A stretch of DNA of 64,000 nt, taken from positions 23,078,714 to 23,142,713 of the forward strand of contig OX375880.1 in the NCBI GenBank assembly GCA_947359465.1, in the 5' to 3' direction. Each line of letters begins with the position of its first letter. Position 1 is the first letter of the stretch. Origin of the DNA: Metellina segmentata (taxonomy: Eukaryota; Arthropoda; Arachnida; Araneae; Tetragnathidae). A program made the position numbers and the translations under genes. Positions 43,834 through 55,536 of the stretch are shown here, in pieces. Below the pieces are notes generated by a model. The model saw only the letters and a program-made list of their open reading frames with translations, was not told where the DNA came from and made no database searches.

Positions 43834-44515
43834 TATTCAGGATTAACTTTCTGAAATTTCAGCTGTCAAAATAAATCAAAACATGCAAATGCTTTTTGAA
43901 CGTATAATAATTGGAATAAACACAATCGTTGCCATATTCAACGCTTTGTAATATAACAGAAAAATTATATTTTTATAATAAAGTTTATTTATGTGAAAGC
44001 GAATCATAAATGCATTCAATCATTAAAAGTATAAAATGTAACGCGTAAAATAACATAAAATATATTTTTTAATTTTACCACCCTTTTAGCGTAAATGATG
44101 CACATGCTTAAACTCTTTTTTAATTGATGTACGAAATCTGAATGACACGTTTTTATACTCGCGTCATAAAATCGGCTGCCTTTTGGTGTTACTAGTTTTT
44201 AAAAAAAATAAATATTGTGTAAGACTTGTCCAATGAAAGCCACTTGATACTCTGTTCAATCAACAGATAGTAAATGAGGTACGATTTTTACGTAACCTGT
44301 AAAAGTTCAAAGAATTGGAAAGAATTGTTCACTCTCAATTTATCACGAAATCTGGTTGTGTTATATTTTTATTTCAGAATTGTTCTAATGTCGATTTATA
44401 TTTAAAACCATATTTACTTTAACCAGAGCATTCTTGATCCATTTTATACCTTCTGTTGACTCTTTTTTCTTCACAAAATTAAATACCTATCAACGCTAAT
44501 GTTCTTTTTATTACA
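43834..44515. other. Upstream flank of the AP-2 alpha gene
   Basis: AT-rich. Any promoter of the minus-strand gene should lie here, but no defined element can be supported. Confidence 0.4.
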
Positions 44516-44516
44516 T

Positions 44517-44640
44517 GCTAGGAGAATCACCCGGCGTTGCTCCTGTTGAATTTATTAACTCTTTGAGGAACACGATTTTTAAAAAAATCCCTAGTTGTAC
44601 AGAATTGTTTTTAACATAACAAATGGGGGGGAAAGTTCGT
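44517..44640 (-). mobile_element. Helitron-like 3' end fragment
   Basis: CTAGGAGAATCACCCGGCGT ... CCTGTTGAA matches the inverse of the CTAG-plus-hairpin end seen at 40590-40618 and 21076. Confidence 0.5.
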
Positions 44641-45229
44641 TTTAACTATTTAACATAAAATGTAACTCAAAAGGAAAAAAATATTAAAATTGCAATAAAT
44701 CCTTAATTACAGAGTGGTCAGTACAAGTCATTGAATCACACTTCTATTTCTTCCAAAACAAAGTGGCACCTTCCAGACCATTTCTTTTAAAGAGAACATG
44801 TCCTCTTTTTCCGCTCAGATCTTTTTTTCACTCTTTTTTAAGTCAGATCTTTTTTTCACTCTTTTTTAAGTCAGATCTTTTTTGTCCTCATTTTACGGTT
44901 GTTCACTTTTTGATCTTTTTGATCTCTTTGTTCATAATTTCGGATTGCGTTAAAAAATATATTTCATACTTCAAACCTTACACACTCTTATATTCACATT
45001 GTCTACTACATCGTTATGTAAACCACAGCTGTTTAAATATGTACTATTTAAATATGTACTATAGGGGGGGGGAAAGAGATACGTTGATTGTTTATATTTC
45101 AGATTGTTTTGATTTAATAATTTTAATTTAATTGGATTTAATCATGCCTTCAAAATAAAATACAGTTACACCAAAAAATGAATAAAATGTGATTTAACAT
45201 TTCAACTCACTAGAACGCTAAATCAGTAA
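44641..45229. other. AT-rich spacer
   Basis: Holds only the 28-bp tandem repeat listed next and a G run near 45064. Confidence 0.4.
44816..44883. repeat. 28-bp tandem repeat, about 2.4 copies
   Basis: CAGATCTTTTTTTCACTC begins units at 44816 and 44844, with a partial unit at 44872. Confidence 0.92.
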
Positions 45230-45714
45230 AATAGTTTCCCAACCACAAAAAACCCACGAAGCGCTCGAACTCTTTTAAAAGCAAAGACAGGTGATCGTGC
45301 ACCAACTAGGAGAATGAATGTTTAGGCTCACTCTCGCCTAAAATCCCCGCTAATGTCTGAAACATGTCCAAAATGCCTCTGTTCACGCGCCGTCCCCACA
45401 ACTTCAGTTTGGATTTAAATGCAGCTACTTTGTCTGCCAACTTGAAACCAGTTGTCACATTTGTCAAAATTAGAAAATAGAGACATACAGAATTCAGAAA
45501 TCATAATTGAAGCTCTAGTAGCAGAACAAATTTCAAGATCTGATTTACCGCCTCCTAATTTGAGTGGACATTTCATAGATAAGAACCGCACAAACACGAG
45601 ATAAATACACCAAAGTAAATAAAATGGAAATAATTTAATATTTCTTGGACGGCCCGGTACCATTTGATCCACGGACCGGTACCGGTCCGCGGCCCGGGGG
45701 TTGGGGACCACTGA
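45230..45714. mobile_element. hAT-like terminal fragment (GGTACCGGTCCG type)
   Basis: The inverted end is CAGTGGTCCCCAACCCCCGG, followed by CCGCGGACCGGTACCGGTCC. This end style is known from hAT elements in many animals. The opposite end was not found. A 98-codon minus-strand frame (45415-45711) overlaps but is not identifiable as transposase. Confidence 0.6.
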
Positions 45715-46041
45715 TATATAGGGTTTCCAGCATAGGTAGTGCAGTGGCGCTCGAGTTAAGTTGTCTCATACTGCTGCTGTGACGTCATAACCGGAAGTTG
45801 AATTGAGTTGTTTTCTAATCGTGACGTCCAAACTAGAAGTACAGGCGCCTCAATCCCTTGATAGTACTTTAGGGTACGTCCATAGTGCACCGCTTCCAGC
45901 TTCCTGCTTTACCGCTTAAACCGCGGCAGTTGCAAACAGCGTTGTAAAACCGCGCGATGCTAGCAGGGGGTGGTTATAGTGCAACGCGCGTTGAACCGCA
46001 TATCAGTTTGCAACATGAAGCTATCACATGAGGATCTATTG

Positions 46042-46151
46042 CAGGGATGGCATACCTGTGACCCGCGGGTCACACTGGCCCACGCAGTCTTTTTAAATGA
46101 CACGCGTTGATTTTTATAAACTTATCATTATCATTTCATCATATACATACA
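46042..46151 (+). mobile_element. hAT-like terminal fragment
   Basis: CAGGGATGGCATACCTGTGA, then CCCGCGGGTCAC, is a typical hAT end; it is cut off by the Helitron at 46152. Confidence 0.5.
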
Positions 46152-46789
46152 TCTATATATATAATTCTCTTACGTGGCACGCAAAAAAGACGTTATTTGT
46201 TACCGCGTTTTGGCAACATTGTACGATTATTTGTTTTTCACGAAGCCTCGCGCTTGAATTGAATTTATAGCGTTATCGGATGAAATTTTATTGAAAAAAA
46301 ACATGAATTTTAATCGAGCTATTGCAGTTAATAATAGAAATCAAAGAAAGCGGAGGATCTTTTCAGGGCCATTTAAAAAAAGGTCCTTTTCAGGGCCAAC
46401 AACTATAGTTCAACAAGACGCTTGCACTACAACTTTCGACAACTAACTCAATGAAAATGCGTGGGTGGCTCGAGTGCAGGGGTCAATATATACACTCAAA
46501 CATCATTCTGGGTAGTTAATTTCCAAATCAGCCGTCACATTTCGAGTCAAAATTTTCTCAAAGTTTTCATCTGAATTCAGATTCTATCGGTACTGTATAT
46601 ATCTTTTCTGAAAAATAGCAAAAAAATTTAGATTTAAAAAATATTTTTTGGAATATCACATTTTGTAAACAATCCCTTCTGCTAGGACACATGTCTTCAT
46701 TGATACGAGCGAAGCGAGCATAGGTTCGCGCAGCGAAGCAATCCTCCGGGGGTTGGCGAGCGTTCGCGAGCAGGGGGTGGGCCACCTAG
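46152..46789 (+). mobile_element. Non-autonomous Helitron, 638 bp
   Basis: Starts TCTATATATATAATTCTCTT after A, and ends in a GC-rich zone (GCGAGCGTTCGCGAGCAGGG) running to CTAG at 46786-46789, followed by T. This is the full A|TC...CTAG|T pattern. No Rep/helicase. Confidence 0.82.
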
Positions 46790-46886
46790 TTTTTGATATT
46801 TTTCGAACCCTTCTTTTAAAAACATGAAGAAAATATCAGTGTTAATAAAAAAAATTGCACAAAGGATTTTTGTAAAAGGTTTTAGA

Positions 46887-47885
46887 CAGGGTGTAAAAAA
46901 ATCATGATTAAAAAATAAATCAATTTGAATTTTTATTTAAATCGGATTTTTTTTTATTTAAATCAGATTTTTTTATTTAAATTTCTGTAGTTTCTCAACT
47001 GTTTTTACAAAAAAATGTATAATTTTTTTAAATAAAAAATTGAGTTTGTGACATGGTAAATCAATATTTACTTAACTTGTTTAATTTTAAAACACAAGTT
47101 GACATCCTACATAGTTTTTCTTGAGTAAATTACATCATCATGTTAACAGATTTATCAGTAAGAGTAAGTGACAGACCTGAACTACAGTGTGAGAAGTAGA
47201 ATAGAGGACAGAGAAATAATCAGACTACAGTAAATTCTAATAATAAAACTGCCGAGCAGCAATAATAAATAAATTTTCACTTAGTTTTAATTCATATTGG
47301 ATCTTTCTTTCTTCCTGCTGACATTTTAATGGCTGTGTGAATATGTACATTTATACTCTTTAATCTCTATTGCACACCACAAGAATAAGCTGAGCCTTAA
47401 AAAACTTTACTTCGAACTGTGTGGTTTTTTTTTAGTTTATGAAATCAGTCTCCCCTTTAGTTTATAATTTTAAATCAAACTGTTACGTACTTCCTTTAAG
47501 TGATTATATTATGAGTGTTGTTAATCAGGAATGTTTATACATTACTCTTCGTGGCATTTAGATTTATGATGTCATGTGTGTTTACATTACTGTTTCCAGT
47601 ATATAGTATATTCTAAGTTACAACTGGATGTTGCAATCTTTTATAATATGCAGTAATTGACCCAGTCCCTCTTTGCTGGGTGTAGCCATTAGTGCTGAAA
47701 TCACCATGAGTGAAGAAAGATTAAAGCATTTTACCGCTTCTGTGATTATTCTGCGGTGCATTTACTTAGTTATAAAAAAGTGTGTTTAATTGTGATTTAA
47801 ATCAGTGATTTAAAAAAAATCATTTGATTAAAATCAGGATTTTAATTGTTGATTTAAATCTAGTGATTTAGATCTTGACACCCTG
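46887..47885. mobile_element. hAT MITE rich in GATTTAAATC, 8-bp duplication
   Basis: Begins CAGGGTGTAAAAAAATCATG; the inverted right end is CAGGGTGTCAAGATCTAAAT. GTTTTAGA occurs exactly at 46879-46886 and 47886-47893. Subterminal GATTTAAATC palindromes recur at both ends. Confidence 0.92.
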
Positions 47886-49620
47886 GTTTTAGATTTATTG
47901 ATTATGCATACAAATTGCTGTTTTAAAATTTATGTGAATGCCTATTGAGTAGAATATGTAAATTTATAAAATACCGCTTGAGAATGAACACATATGGTAA
48001 ATACTAATAATAAAGACACATTTATTAAGGCCCCGTTCATACGAGGCGCGTAAAACGAGCGTTTTGGCGACAATATTTTGACATACAACAATGTTCGAGG
48101 GCTCAATTCGGGTCAAGTTCTTAATCGGTTTGTCATTTAATAAGAAGAAATTACGCTCTTTTTGAATGAAAAAAAAACAATAATTTTGACGAATTTTCAA
48201 ATATAGATTAGTTAAATGTTTTTATGTTTTTATGCGACATCACTCAGCATTTTGATGAAGTAAATAAAAAAACTTCAAGGAAATGGACAAATTGTTTTAA
48301 TGATGTTTGAGAATATTAGGATATTTGTGACGACACTTGACATTTTTACTAGGGATTTGGAAATGAAAATCATGAAATATTTTCCTCAGTTACAAAAACA
48401 TTTTTAAAACACAATAACAATGGAAAATACGCTTGACATTCAAGAAAATACAATAAAAAATATTTAATGATTAAATACAGTAAATAAAACAATGCCTTTG
48501 AAGATAGATTTAATCAATTTAAAAATATGGAAAATGCATTTCACTTTATTTTATATCCATACAAAACGAAATTCGAAACAATGGAGTAAAACGAATTTAA
48601 GTGGCTGGGTATCCATGATTTAGAAATGGAATTAGTTGAATTTCAGAGCAGTATAGTTTGGAAAAATACATTTGATAACATGATTTCCTAAGTAGAAGGG
48701 AAAATATCTGAAATTAGTGCAAATTAGAATGAACCCGCACTAATATATTAAACGTATGAGATTCTTTACTAAATAATTTATATCAATGAAGAACGTTGCA
48801 AATGCTCTTTTAATGATGTTTGGATCCACATAATCACGTAAAAAAATTTTTTTATTACCAAATTACACTTTTTATAAACACTTGGAAATTAAAACATCTT
48901 TGTCTGCTTCCATTTTGTTCCAACAACCAAAGAGCGTAGAAGTGCAGAACGGAATAACACAACAAACTAAATGAGCGAGCCAAGCGGGTAAAGCGGTTCA
49001 AGCGGGAAAAAGAATTAATAATTCATTCCGGAAAAAGCGGGTGGAAGCGGGTAAAGCAGGCGGAAGTAGGGAAGCAGGTGCACTATAACCGCACCAATAC
49101 AGTTTACGCTACTTTTCCTCCCCGCTCAACTGCCGCGATAAAGCCGGAAGCTGGAAGCGTGCACTATGGACGTAGCCTTACGCAAGTCCAACTTGATTGA
49201 CTAATCGGATCACATGACCTAGATACGTATGTCATGAGAATTTTTCTGTTGGCAATTTATCTCTTCTTTTCTGCTTTCTTCTTTTCTTTTCAGATCCATA
49301 GCTATGGGTAGGTAGAAGTGGGAGCCGAAAATTGTATCCTTTTATTATATAAGTTAACAATTATATAAGTTAGTGTTTTATGTGTGCTTTTTGTTACATC
49401 AGAATGGTCCTAAGCCAGGGTTGGATACGACACCATCATCCTAAAGCAAAGTGGACGGCAGAGGGGCGGAAAAATATCAGCTGGTAGTGAGTTCAGGATT
49501 GGTTCTTAGATTATTTATGTAACATCAACGGAAGCTTGGAAAAATATAAAAAGGGTATTAAAAATTAGGAAAAGTAATTTAGACTCAAAAGGAATTAAAT
49601 TGGAATTTTTGATGGGCTGT

Positions 49621-50690
49621 TTTATTATGCTGTTGAATGTAGTTTAGTAGTGTTTTGGCTGCTTGTTTACATTTTGGGCTTGTAATTCTAAAGGAGTGAA
49701 AGACAGTGGCGCGGGGCTTTTACAGGAATGACAACAGCTATCAAAATCACTCCATTTAATCAAGAGAATGTGCACCGTTATCCGTACCCCCTAGTAGGGA
49801 GAATATGGATGTACGAGGACAAAAGTTAAACAGCTGCTAGTATGGTAACAAGTTAAGATGTTTGATTTCTGCAGACCCATATCGGGATGAGTTGAGTTGT
49901 GAGTTTTTCTGCGTTTCTGACATGAAAACGTGAATGTGAAGAAGAAAAATTCAACCGAATCTGGCAATGCTATGTAATAATAAGTATATATACCTCTTGA
50001 CCTCTGCATAAATTAGGTCAATAAACAGTTTGTTCATGTTTTTTTCAAATGTTTCTCTCTTTTATTTTTAAATGATATTTGTGCTCGGAAATCATTCAAT
50101 TCATAACTTGTTATAATTAAAAAGTAACCTTATACTTTGCAGGGAACTATTTTTTTTTATGCATTCATATATAATTTGAATAAACTTGTTTCATTCATAA
50201 ATTAAGAACTGTTTTTTAAGAGTGTAAAAGTTACATTTATTTTAAATGCGTTTCTTTAGTTAAAGGAACGAAAATACATTAATTAGTTCTAAAAACATTT
50301 CATAGATGGCTTTAAAATGATTAAATTTTATTTTTTTACATAGTAATTTTAGATTACATAATGGTAGAAATTTGTATTTATTCGTGTATGCTATTATATC
50401 TTCCGGGTAAGTCTGTGATTTAAAAGTTTTTTTTTTCAATTTTAAAACTAGAGAAATGACTGAAGACATGTTAGTTCAGTTTTATGAAGATCCTAGCTTT
50501 TCAGGAAGCTTTGGTGGAGCAGGCCTAAAGTAGATGTCTTGTATCAAGCGATGAAAAGAAAGATATCAAAATAGAAGATTAAAGAATGATTGGAGGGTCA
50601 AAATGCTTACAATCGTCATCGAAGCGTTCGTCGCAACTTTCTTCGAAATACAGTAATTGTAAGGGGAATGACGCACAGTGACAAGTTGAT
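49621..50690. other. AT-rich spacer
   Basis: No gene or element identified. Confidence 0.4.
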
Positions 50691-50693
50691 TAA

Positions 50694-51130
50694 GTCCCGG
50701 TGCGCACATCCGTTTTTAAACGCGCGGCGCCGCTGCGGCATCGAAGCCCAATTATGCACACATAACCATGAAATGACGCAAGTTCTCTCATTTCGCGTTA
50801 TTTGCGATACATATTCTATCGAAGAAAATGTGTTTATTTCGTTTACTTGGTGTAAAAAAAGTATATTTTGTAACAAAAAAGACGTTACTTGATACAACCA
50901 TTTATTAATTATTATTTATATTCCCTTTATATATGAAAACAAGGTACTTCAGACCAGAGACGCGTGTGCGGCAAGCTGCGGCGCCGTGGGGAACTGCAAT
51001 ACGAATTGCACGCAAGTTGGACGTGCGGCGCCGAAGCCCAACTATGCGCACATAACCGTGAAATGACACAAGTACTCATTTCGCGCCATTTGCGATGGAT
51101 ATTCTATCGAAAAAAACGTGTTTATTTCGC
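50694..51130. mobile_element. Harbinger-like MITE, rearranged copy
   Basis: Starts GTCCCGGTGCGCACATCCG after TAA. The body is the inverse of 30669-31098, but the block GCGCCG...GAAGCCCAA to GTGTTTATTTCG occurs twice (about 50725-50843 and 51026-51129), so the right end is duplicated and then lost. Confidence 0.75.
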
Positions 51131-51146
51131 TGTGTAAACGTGTTTA

Positions 51147-51425
51147 TTGCGGATCAAAGAAGTTCATGGAAAGAAGGTGTTCGTCCTAACAGAAGAAAGT
51201 GAAATAAATCGCAAGAAGTACTTTAACACATTGGTTGGCACTCTTGATAATCCTGAGGAAGCTTGCATAACCGATTACAGAGTTTGTGAGATGAGTGTCG
51301 ATCATCAATATGTTGTTCGCCTTGTAAAGACGTTTTAAAATCTCTGAATATTAAACGAAAGGATTTTGCGCTTCTGCTATACAATACAGCACATTATATG
51401 ACTGCAGCTGGCGCAGTTTTTCAAT
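51147..51425 (+). pseudogene. hAT-like transposase or domesticated-type coding remnant
   Basis: Open sequence reads RIKEVHGKKVFVLTEESEIN, YFNTLVGTLDNPEEACITDY and YVVRLVKTF, then TAA at 51336. Beyond the stop it continues in frame with SLNIKRKDFALLLYNTAHYM and TAAGAVF. This order (short acidic segment, then IKR-NF-LLL-D-A-YM) resembles, from memory, the catalytic-region lead-in of short hAT-related proteins of the CGGBP1/BED type in arthropods. Codon-like composition differs from the AT-rich flanks. It is bounded by a truncated Harbinger MITE on the left and a hAT terminal repeat at 51502 on the right. Family assignment is tentative. Confidence 0.4.
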
Positions 51426-51501
51426 GTTAAAGAAATTACTACCGAATTATTGGCGATTCAACGTTGTGCATTTAATGATGTATTATAATACTGTTGTACA
51501 C

Positions 51502-52036
51502 TAGAGTGCCTATATAATAAGCGTGGCGACATACGGGAAACACTTTCTGATTGGCTTAGAGACCTTTTCTACCGCCCGAGGCGGGCCTTTCAAAGCTCCC
51601 GTAGACTTAACATGGGAATTTTTTGTGTGTTCGAGAAAAACGTGTGTATATTACATAAAAAAGAAAATATAGCTTATTCATGTTCTATTACTTGTTCCAG
51701 AATGTTTATTATTATTTTAGTGTTTTGTCAGTATAAATTTGAAGATTTTTTAAGTAAATAGCTTTTTTTGAACAACGTGGTGTTTCCCGCTATCTAAGTT
51801 AGAGCGTTGTGTAATCCATCTCATCAATTACGTATGTAATTGAGCGTTTATATGATTAAGTTATACCGAATGTATCCGTATTATAACAGTCATACGCTTT
51901 TTCTTCTCCTTGAAATGATATATTAATTCGCCCAACAACCTTCTTCGAGACGATTCTGGTAGAAAAATGGCTGACGCGCATGCGCACTGTGCCAAATTTG
52001 GTCCCTTGTCGCCACTCTTATTATATAGGCATTCTA
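51502..52036. mobile_element. hAT-type element, TAGAGTGCC family, short copy
   Basis: TIRs TAGAGTGCCTATATAATAAG and inverse TAGAATGCCTATATAATAAG. Internally deleted to 535 bp. Flanking 8-mers do not match, so recombination may have replaced one flank. Confidence 0.85.
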
Positions 52037-52140
52037 GGTCGGACCAAATACGGATGCGGAAGCAGGGTTGGAAGAGCAGTTAGCAACAAGAGGGTTGCAA
52101 GTTCAAATCCATCCCGCCGACCAACACTGGTTAAGGTGTT
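52037..52140 (+). mobile_element. tRNA-like SINE head fragment
   Basis: GGAAGAGCAGTTAGCAACAAG and GGTTGCAAGTTCAAATCC resemble A- and B-box regions and end GCCGACCAAC, joining the SINE-style head CTGGTTAAGGTGTTA. No complete cloverleaf can be drawn, so it is not called a tRNA gene. Confidence 0.4.
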
Positions 52141-52143
52141 AAC

Positions 52144-52240
52144 CCAGGGGTGGCCAATCTGTGGCGCATGCGCCAAACTAGGCGCATTGGATGATTAAAA
52201 GTGGCGCATTGCATACTTGCACCTACATATTCTTTTGAAA
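52144..52240 (+). mobile_element. hAT-like terminal fragment (GCGCATGCGCC type)
   Basis: CAGGGGTGGCCAATCTGTGG then CGCATGCGCCAAA matches the inverted right end of the element at 24063-25215. Confidence 0.6.
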
Positions 52241-53843
52241 AGTTATATAAGTTGAAAAGTTATATATGTCGTTTTGTAACGACATACAGATGTGAACAAG
52301 CATTATCATCCATGGAATTTATTCAAAGGAAAATGAGGTAGCGAATGACTGATTCAAATTTATAGAATTATCTGTAATAGACATTGTTTTACATACAATA
52401 CAGTTAAATCATATAAAAATGTTAATTATGTCGATAAACATACTTTTTCAAAAAAGTTATTAAGGATATGGCAGGACCATGAACGTAAAATAGAAAAGGT
52501 GCTTGAGTTTGTTAGAGTGCCTATATAATAAGAGTGGCGACATACGGGAAACACTTTCTGATTGGCTTAGAGACCTTTTCTACCGCCCGAAGCGGTATTT
52601 TTCCAGATCCCGTAGACTTAACATGGGAACTTTTTGTGTGTTCGAGAAAAACGTGTGTATATTAAATTAAAAAGAAAATATAGCTTATTCGTGCTCCATT
52701 TTGTGTTCTAGAATGTTTATTTATAATTATTTTAGTGTTTTGTCAGTGTAAATTTTAAGACTTTTTAAGCAAATAGCTTTTTTTTAAACAACATGCTGTT
52801 TCCCGCTACTTTGGCGATGTAAACATCGCGCCAAAGGCAGTTAGCAAGTTTTAAACTTTTGATTATGCGGTTTTTTTTTTTTTAGCTGTTTCCTTATTAT
52901 AGGTTTTCAATAACCTAAGCCGAATTGAATCATCAGAAAAGCAGAGAGTAAATTGTAGCAATGCTTTATATAAAAAGAATAAAAGAAATGTTTATATAAA
53001 AGTGTTATTTTTGATGCAAACTTTCATCTTTATTTTTGCTGCTAGATCTCTGAACAAAACCACCACATCAACATTTATCTGTGAATTTGGATATAAATGC
53101 GTACAAATGCTGTTAACTATTTTTTATCTTGAGATTATTCTTGTATGTTTAGGCCAATATTTGCTCATAATTTAGTTTCAATCTGTTAATTCTATTTTTC
53201 ATATGAAAATGTGGTAGATTTTTTAACAAATGTGTACTGATGGTGTTGATTATTTTTGAAATTACATGTCTTTTGACTTGTATAAATGGATGAAACTTAA
53301 AATTAAATTTAAGTGGGTTAAAATTTTGTGTTATGCATTAAAAAGGTCAAATAAAAATGTTCAATATCTTTTCTGGTTCTGTTAATGTAAAGAAAGGTTT
53401 AATCACACTAAAAAAACTGAACAGTTGGTTGAAAGAAAGTTTTATTTTAAGGAACTATCCATTAATAGTAGGACATTTCAAATCTATTTTTTATTTAATG
53501 TTATAAAATTAATGCGTAAACTTCTATCACACAGCATGGAAAGAATTTAAAGAAAAAACTTGTGCCTGAGAGAAACAACACATCAGATCTTATTTTATTT
53601 AACACTGAAGTTATAAGCTTAACTTTATTCATTTTCTTGTTAATATTCACGAAAACAAGTTCAATAAGTCGTGACCATAAAAATTACGGGACATAAACAC
53701 TATCGCCAAAAGAAAGAGAGAGGAGGAAATGTGGGAAACCGATGGAAGAAACATATTCGCCCAGTAACCGATTCTGGTAGAAAAATGGCTGCCGCGCATG
53801 TGCATTGGGCCAAATTTGGTCCCTTGTCGCCACTCCTATTATA

Positions 53844-55536
53844 TAGAGTGCCTATATAATAAGAGTGGCGACAAGGGACCAAATTTGGCCCAATGCACAT
53901 GCGCGGCAGCCATTTTTCTACCAGAATCGGTTGCTGGGCGAATATGTTTCTTCCATCGGTTTCCCACATTTCCTCCTCTCTCTTTCTTTTGGCGATAGTG
54001 TTTATGTCCCGTAACTTTTTATGAATTGGTAATTGGTAATTTTTTAGTTAACGTCGTACTAGAGCAACACAACGGGCTATTGACGACGGTCCGGGATCAG
54101 TCCCTTAAGGGAAAGATCCGAGGACAACACCTCGTAATTTTGAACCACGGTCAGATGACGAAGCAACACCTGAGCTGGCACCCCACTCTCCAAACTTCCA
54201 CGCCAACCCAACGTGAGGACTTTCGGCCACGACAGATTTAAGGTGCACCAGCCGCCTCTACACCATACGTTTACAAACATCCATGCCCGGGCCCGGATTC
54301 GAACCAGGAACCTTCCGATCCAGAGGCTAACACCTTAACCACTATACCGGTTGGTCGGCTAACTTTTTATGCTCACGACTTATTGAACTTGTTTTCGTGA
54401 ATATTAACAAGAAAATGAATAAAGTTAAGTTTATAACTTCAGTGTTAAATAAAATAAGATCTGATGTGTTGTTTCTCTCAGGCACAAGTTTTTTCTTTAA
54501 ATTCTTTCCATGCTGTGTGATAGAAGTTTACGCATTAATTTTATAACACTAAATAAAAAATAGATTTGAAATGTCCTACTATTAATGGATAGTTCCTTAA
54601 AATAAAACTTTCTTTCAACCAACTTTTCAACACATGTAGTTTTTTTTAGTGTGATTAATCCTTTCCTTACATTAACCGAACCAGAAAAGATACTGAACAT
54701 TTTTATTTGATCTTTTTAATGCATAACAAAATTTTAACCCACTTAAATTTAATTTTAAGTTTCATCCATTTATGCAAGTCAAAAGACATGTAATTTCAAA
54801 AATAATCAACACCATCAGTACACATTTGTTAAAAAATCTACCACATTTTCATATGAAAAATAGAATTAACAGATTGAAACTAAATTATGAGCAAATATTG
54901 GCCTAAACATAGAAGAATAATCTCAAGATAAAAAATAGTTAACACATTTGTACGCATTTATATCCAAATTCACAGATAAATGTTGATGTGGTGGTTTTGT
55001 TCCGAGATCTAGCAGCAAAATAAAGATGAAAGTTTGCATCAAAAATAACACTTTTATATAAACATTTCTTTTATTCTTTTTATATAAAGCATTGCTACAA
55101 TTTACTCTCTGCTTTTCTGATGATTCAATTCGACTTAGGTTATTGAAAACCTATAATAAGGAAACAGCTAAAAAAAACAACGCATTATCCAAAGTTTAAA
55201 ATTTGCTAACTGCCTTTGGCGCGATGTTTACATCGCCAAAGTAGCGGGAAACAGCATGTTGTTCAAAAAAAGCTATTTACTTAAAAAGTCTTCAAATTTA
55301 CACTGACAAAACACTAGAATAATTATAAATAGACATTCTAGAACACGAAATGGAACACGGATAAGCTATAATTTCTTTTTAATTTAATATACACACGTTT
55401 TTCTCGAACACACAAAAAGTTCCCATGTTAAGTCTACGGGAGCTGGGAAAATACCGCTTCGGGCGGTAGAAAAGGTCTCTAAGCCAATCAGAAAGTGTTT
55501 CCCGTATGTCGCCACTCTTATTATATAGGCACTCTA
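53844..55536. mobile_element. Inner hAT-type element, inverted, inserted in the outer element's TIR
   Basis: Starts TAGAGTGCC at 53844 and ends GGCACTCTA at 55536; CTATTATA is duplicated at 53836-53843 and 55537-55544. It is the inverse of 52513-53835 over about 1.3 kb, producing a large palindrome. A SINE is inserted at 54024-54359. Confidence 0.92.
54024..54359 (-). mobile_element. Full-length tRNA-derived SINE with 12-bp target duplication
   Basis: Flanked by TAACTTTTTATG at 54012-54023 and 54360-54371. On the minus strand: head GCCGACCAACCGGTATAGTG, A-box TAGTGGTTAAGG, B-box GGTTCGAATCC, body CTCACGTTGGGTTGG ... GAGGTGTTGTCCTCGG, 3' block GTCAATAGCCCGTTGTGTTG, CTAGTACGACGTTAACT, and a tail of AATTACC repeats. 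336 bp; the best reference copy in the window. Confidence 0.93.

Larger units (their letters stand above)
45872..49177. mobile_element. Harbinger-like element, 3.3 kb, with TTA duplication
   Basis: Left GGGTACGTCCATAGTGCACC and right (inverted) GGCTACGTCCATAGTGCACG, each continuing with GCTTCCAGCTTCC. TTA at 45869-45871 and 49178-49180. A 3-bp TTA duplication fits the PIF/Harbinger pattern. No transposase survives; the interior carries the hAT end, Helitron and hAT MITE below. The interior stretch 47894-49060 is AT-rich without a recognised gene. Confidence 0.82.
45842..49620. mobile_element. E2-family element, second copy, split by a Harbinger-like element
   Basis: The left end CAGGCGCCTCAATCC and TTGATAGTACTTTA stop at 45871. 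The sequence resumes at 49178 with TTACGCAAGTCCAACTTGAT and continues collinear with the inverse of 26940-27403 to about 49600. The far end is missing or chimeric. Confidence 0.8.

Noticed and set aside
44763..45131. 122-codon plus-strand frame rich in Phe, Leu and Ser
   Set aside because: It is mainly translation of T-rich 28-bp tandem repeats and AT-rich flanks.
45415..45711. 98-codon minus-strand frame beside a hAT end
   Set aside because: It runs into the terminal repeat and contains no transposase motif I can name.
53798..53998. Open frames on both strands at the palindrome centre
   Set aside because: They encode the hAT terminal repeats and reappear wherever that TIR occurs (for example 20295-20483).
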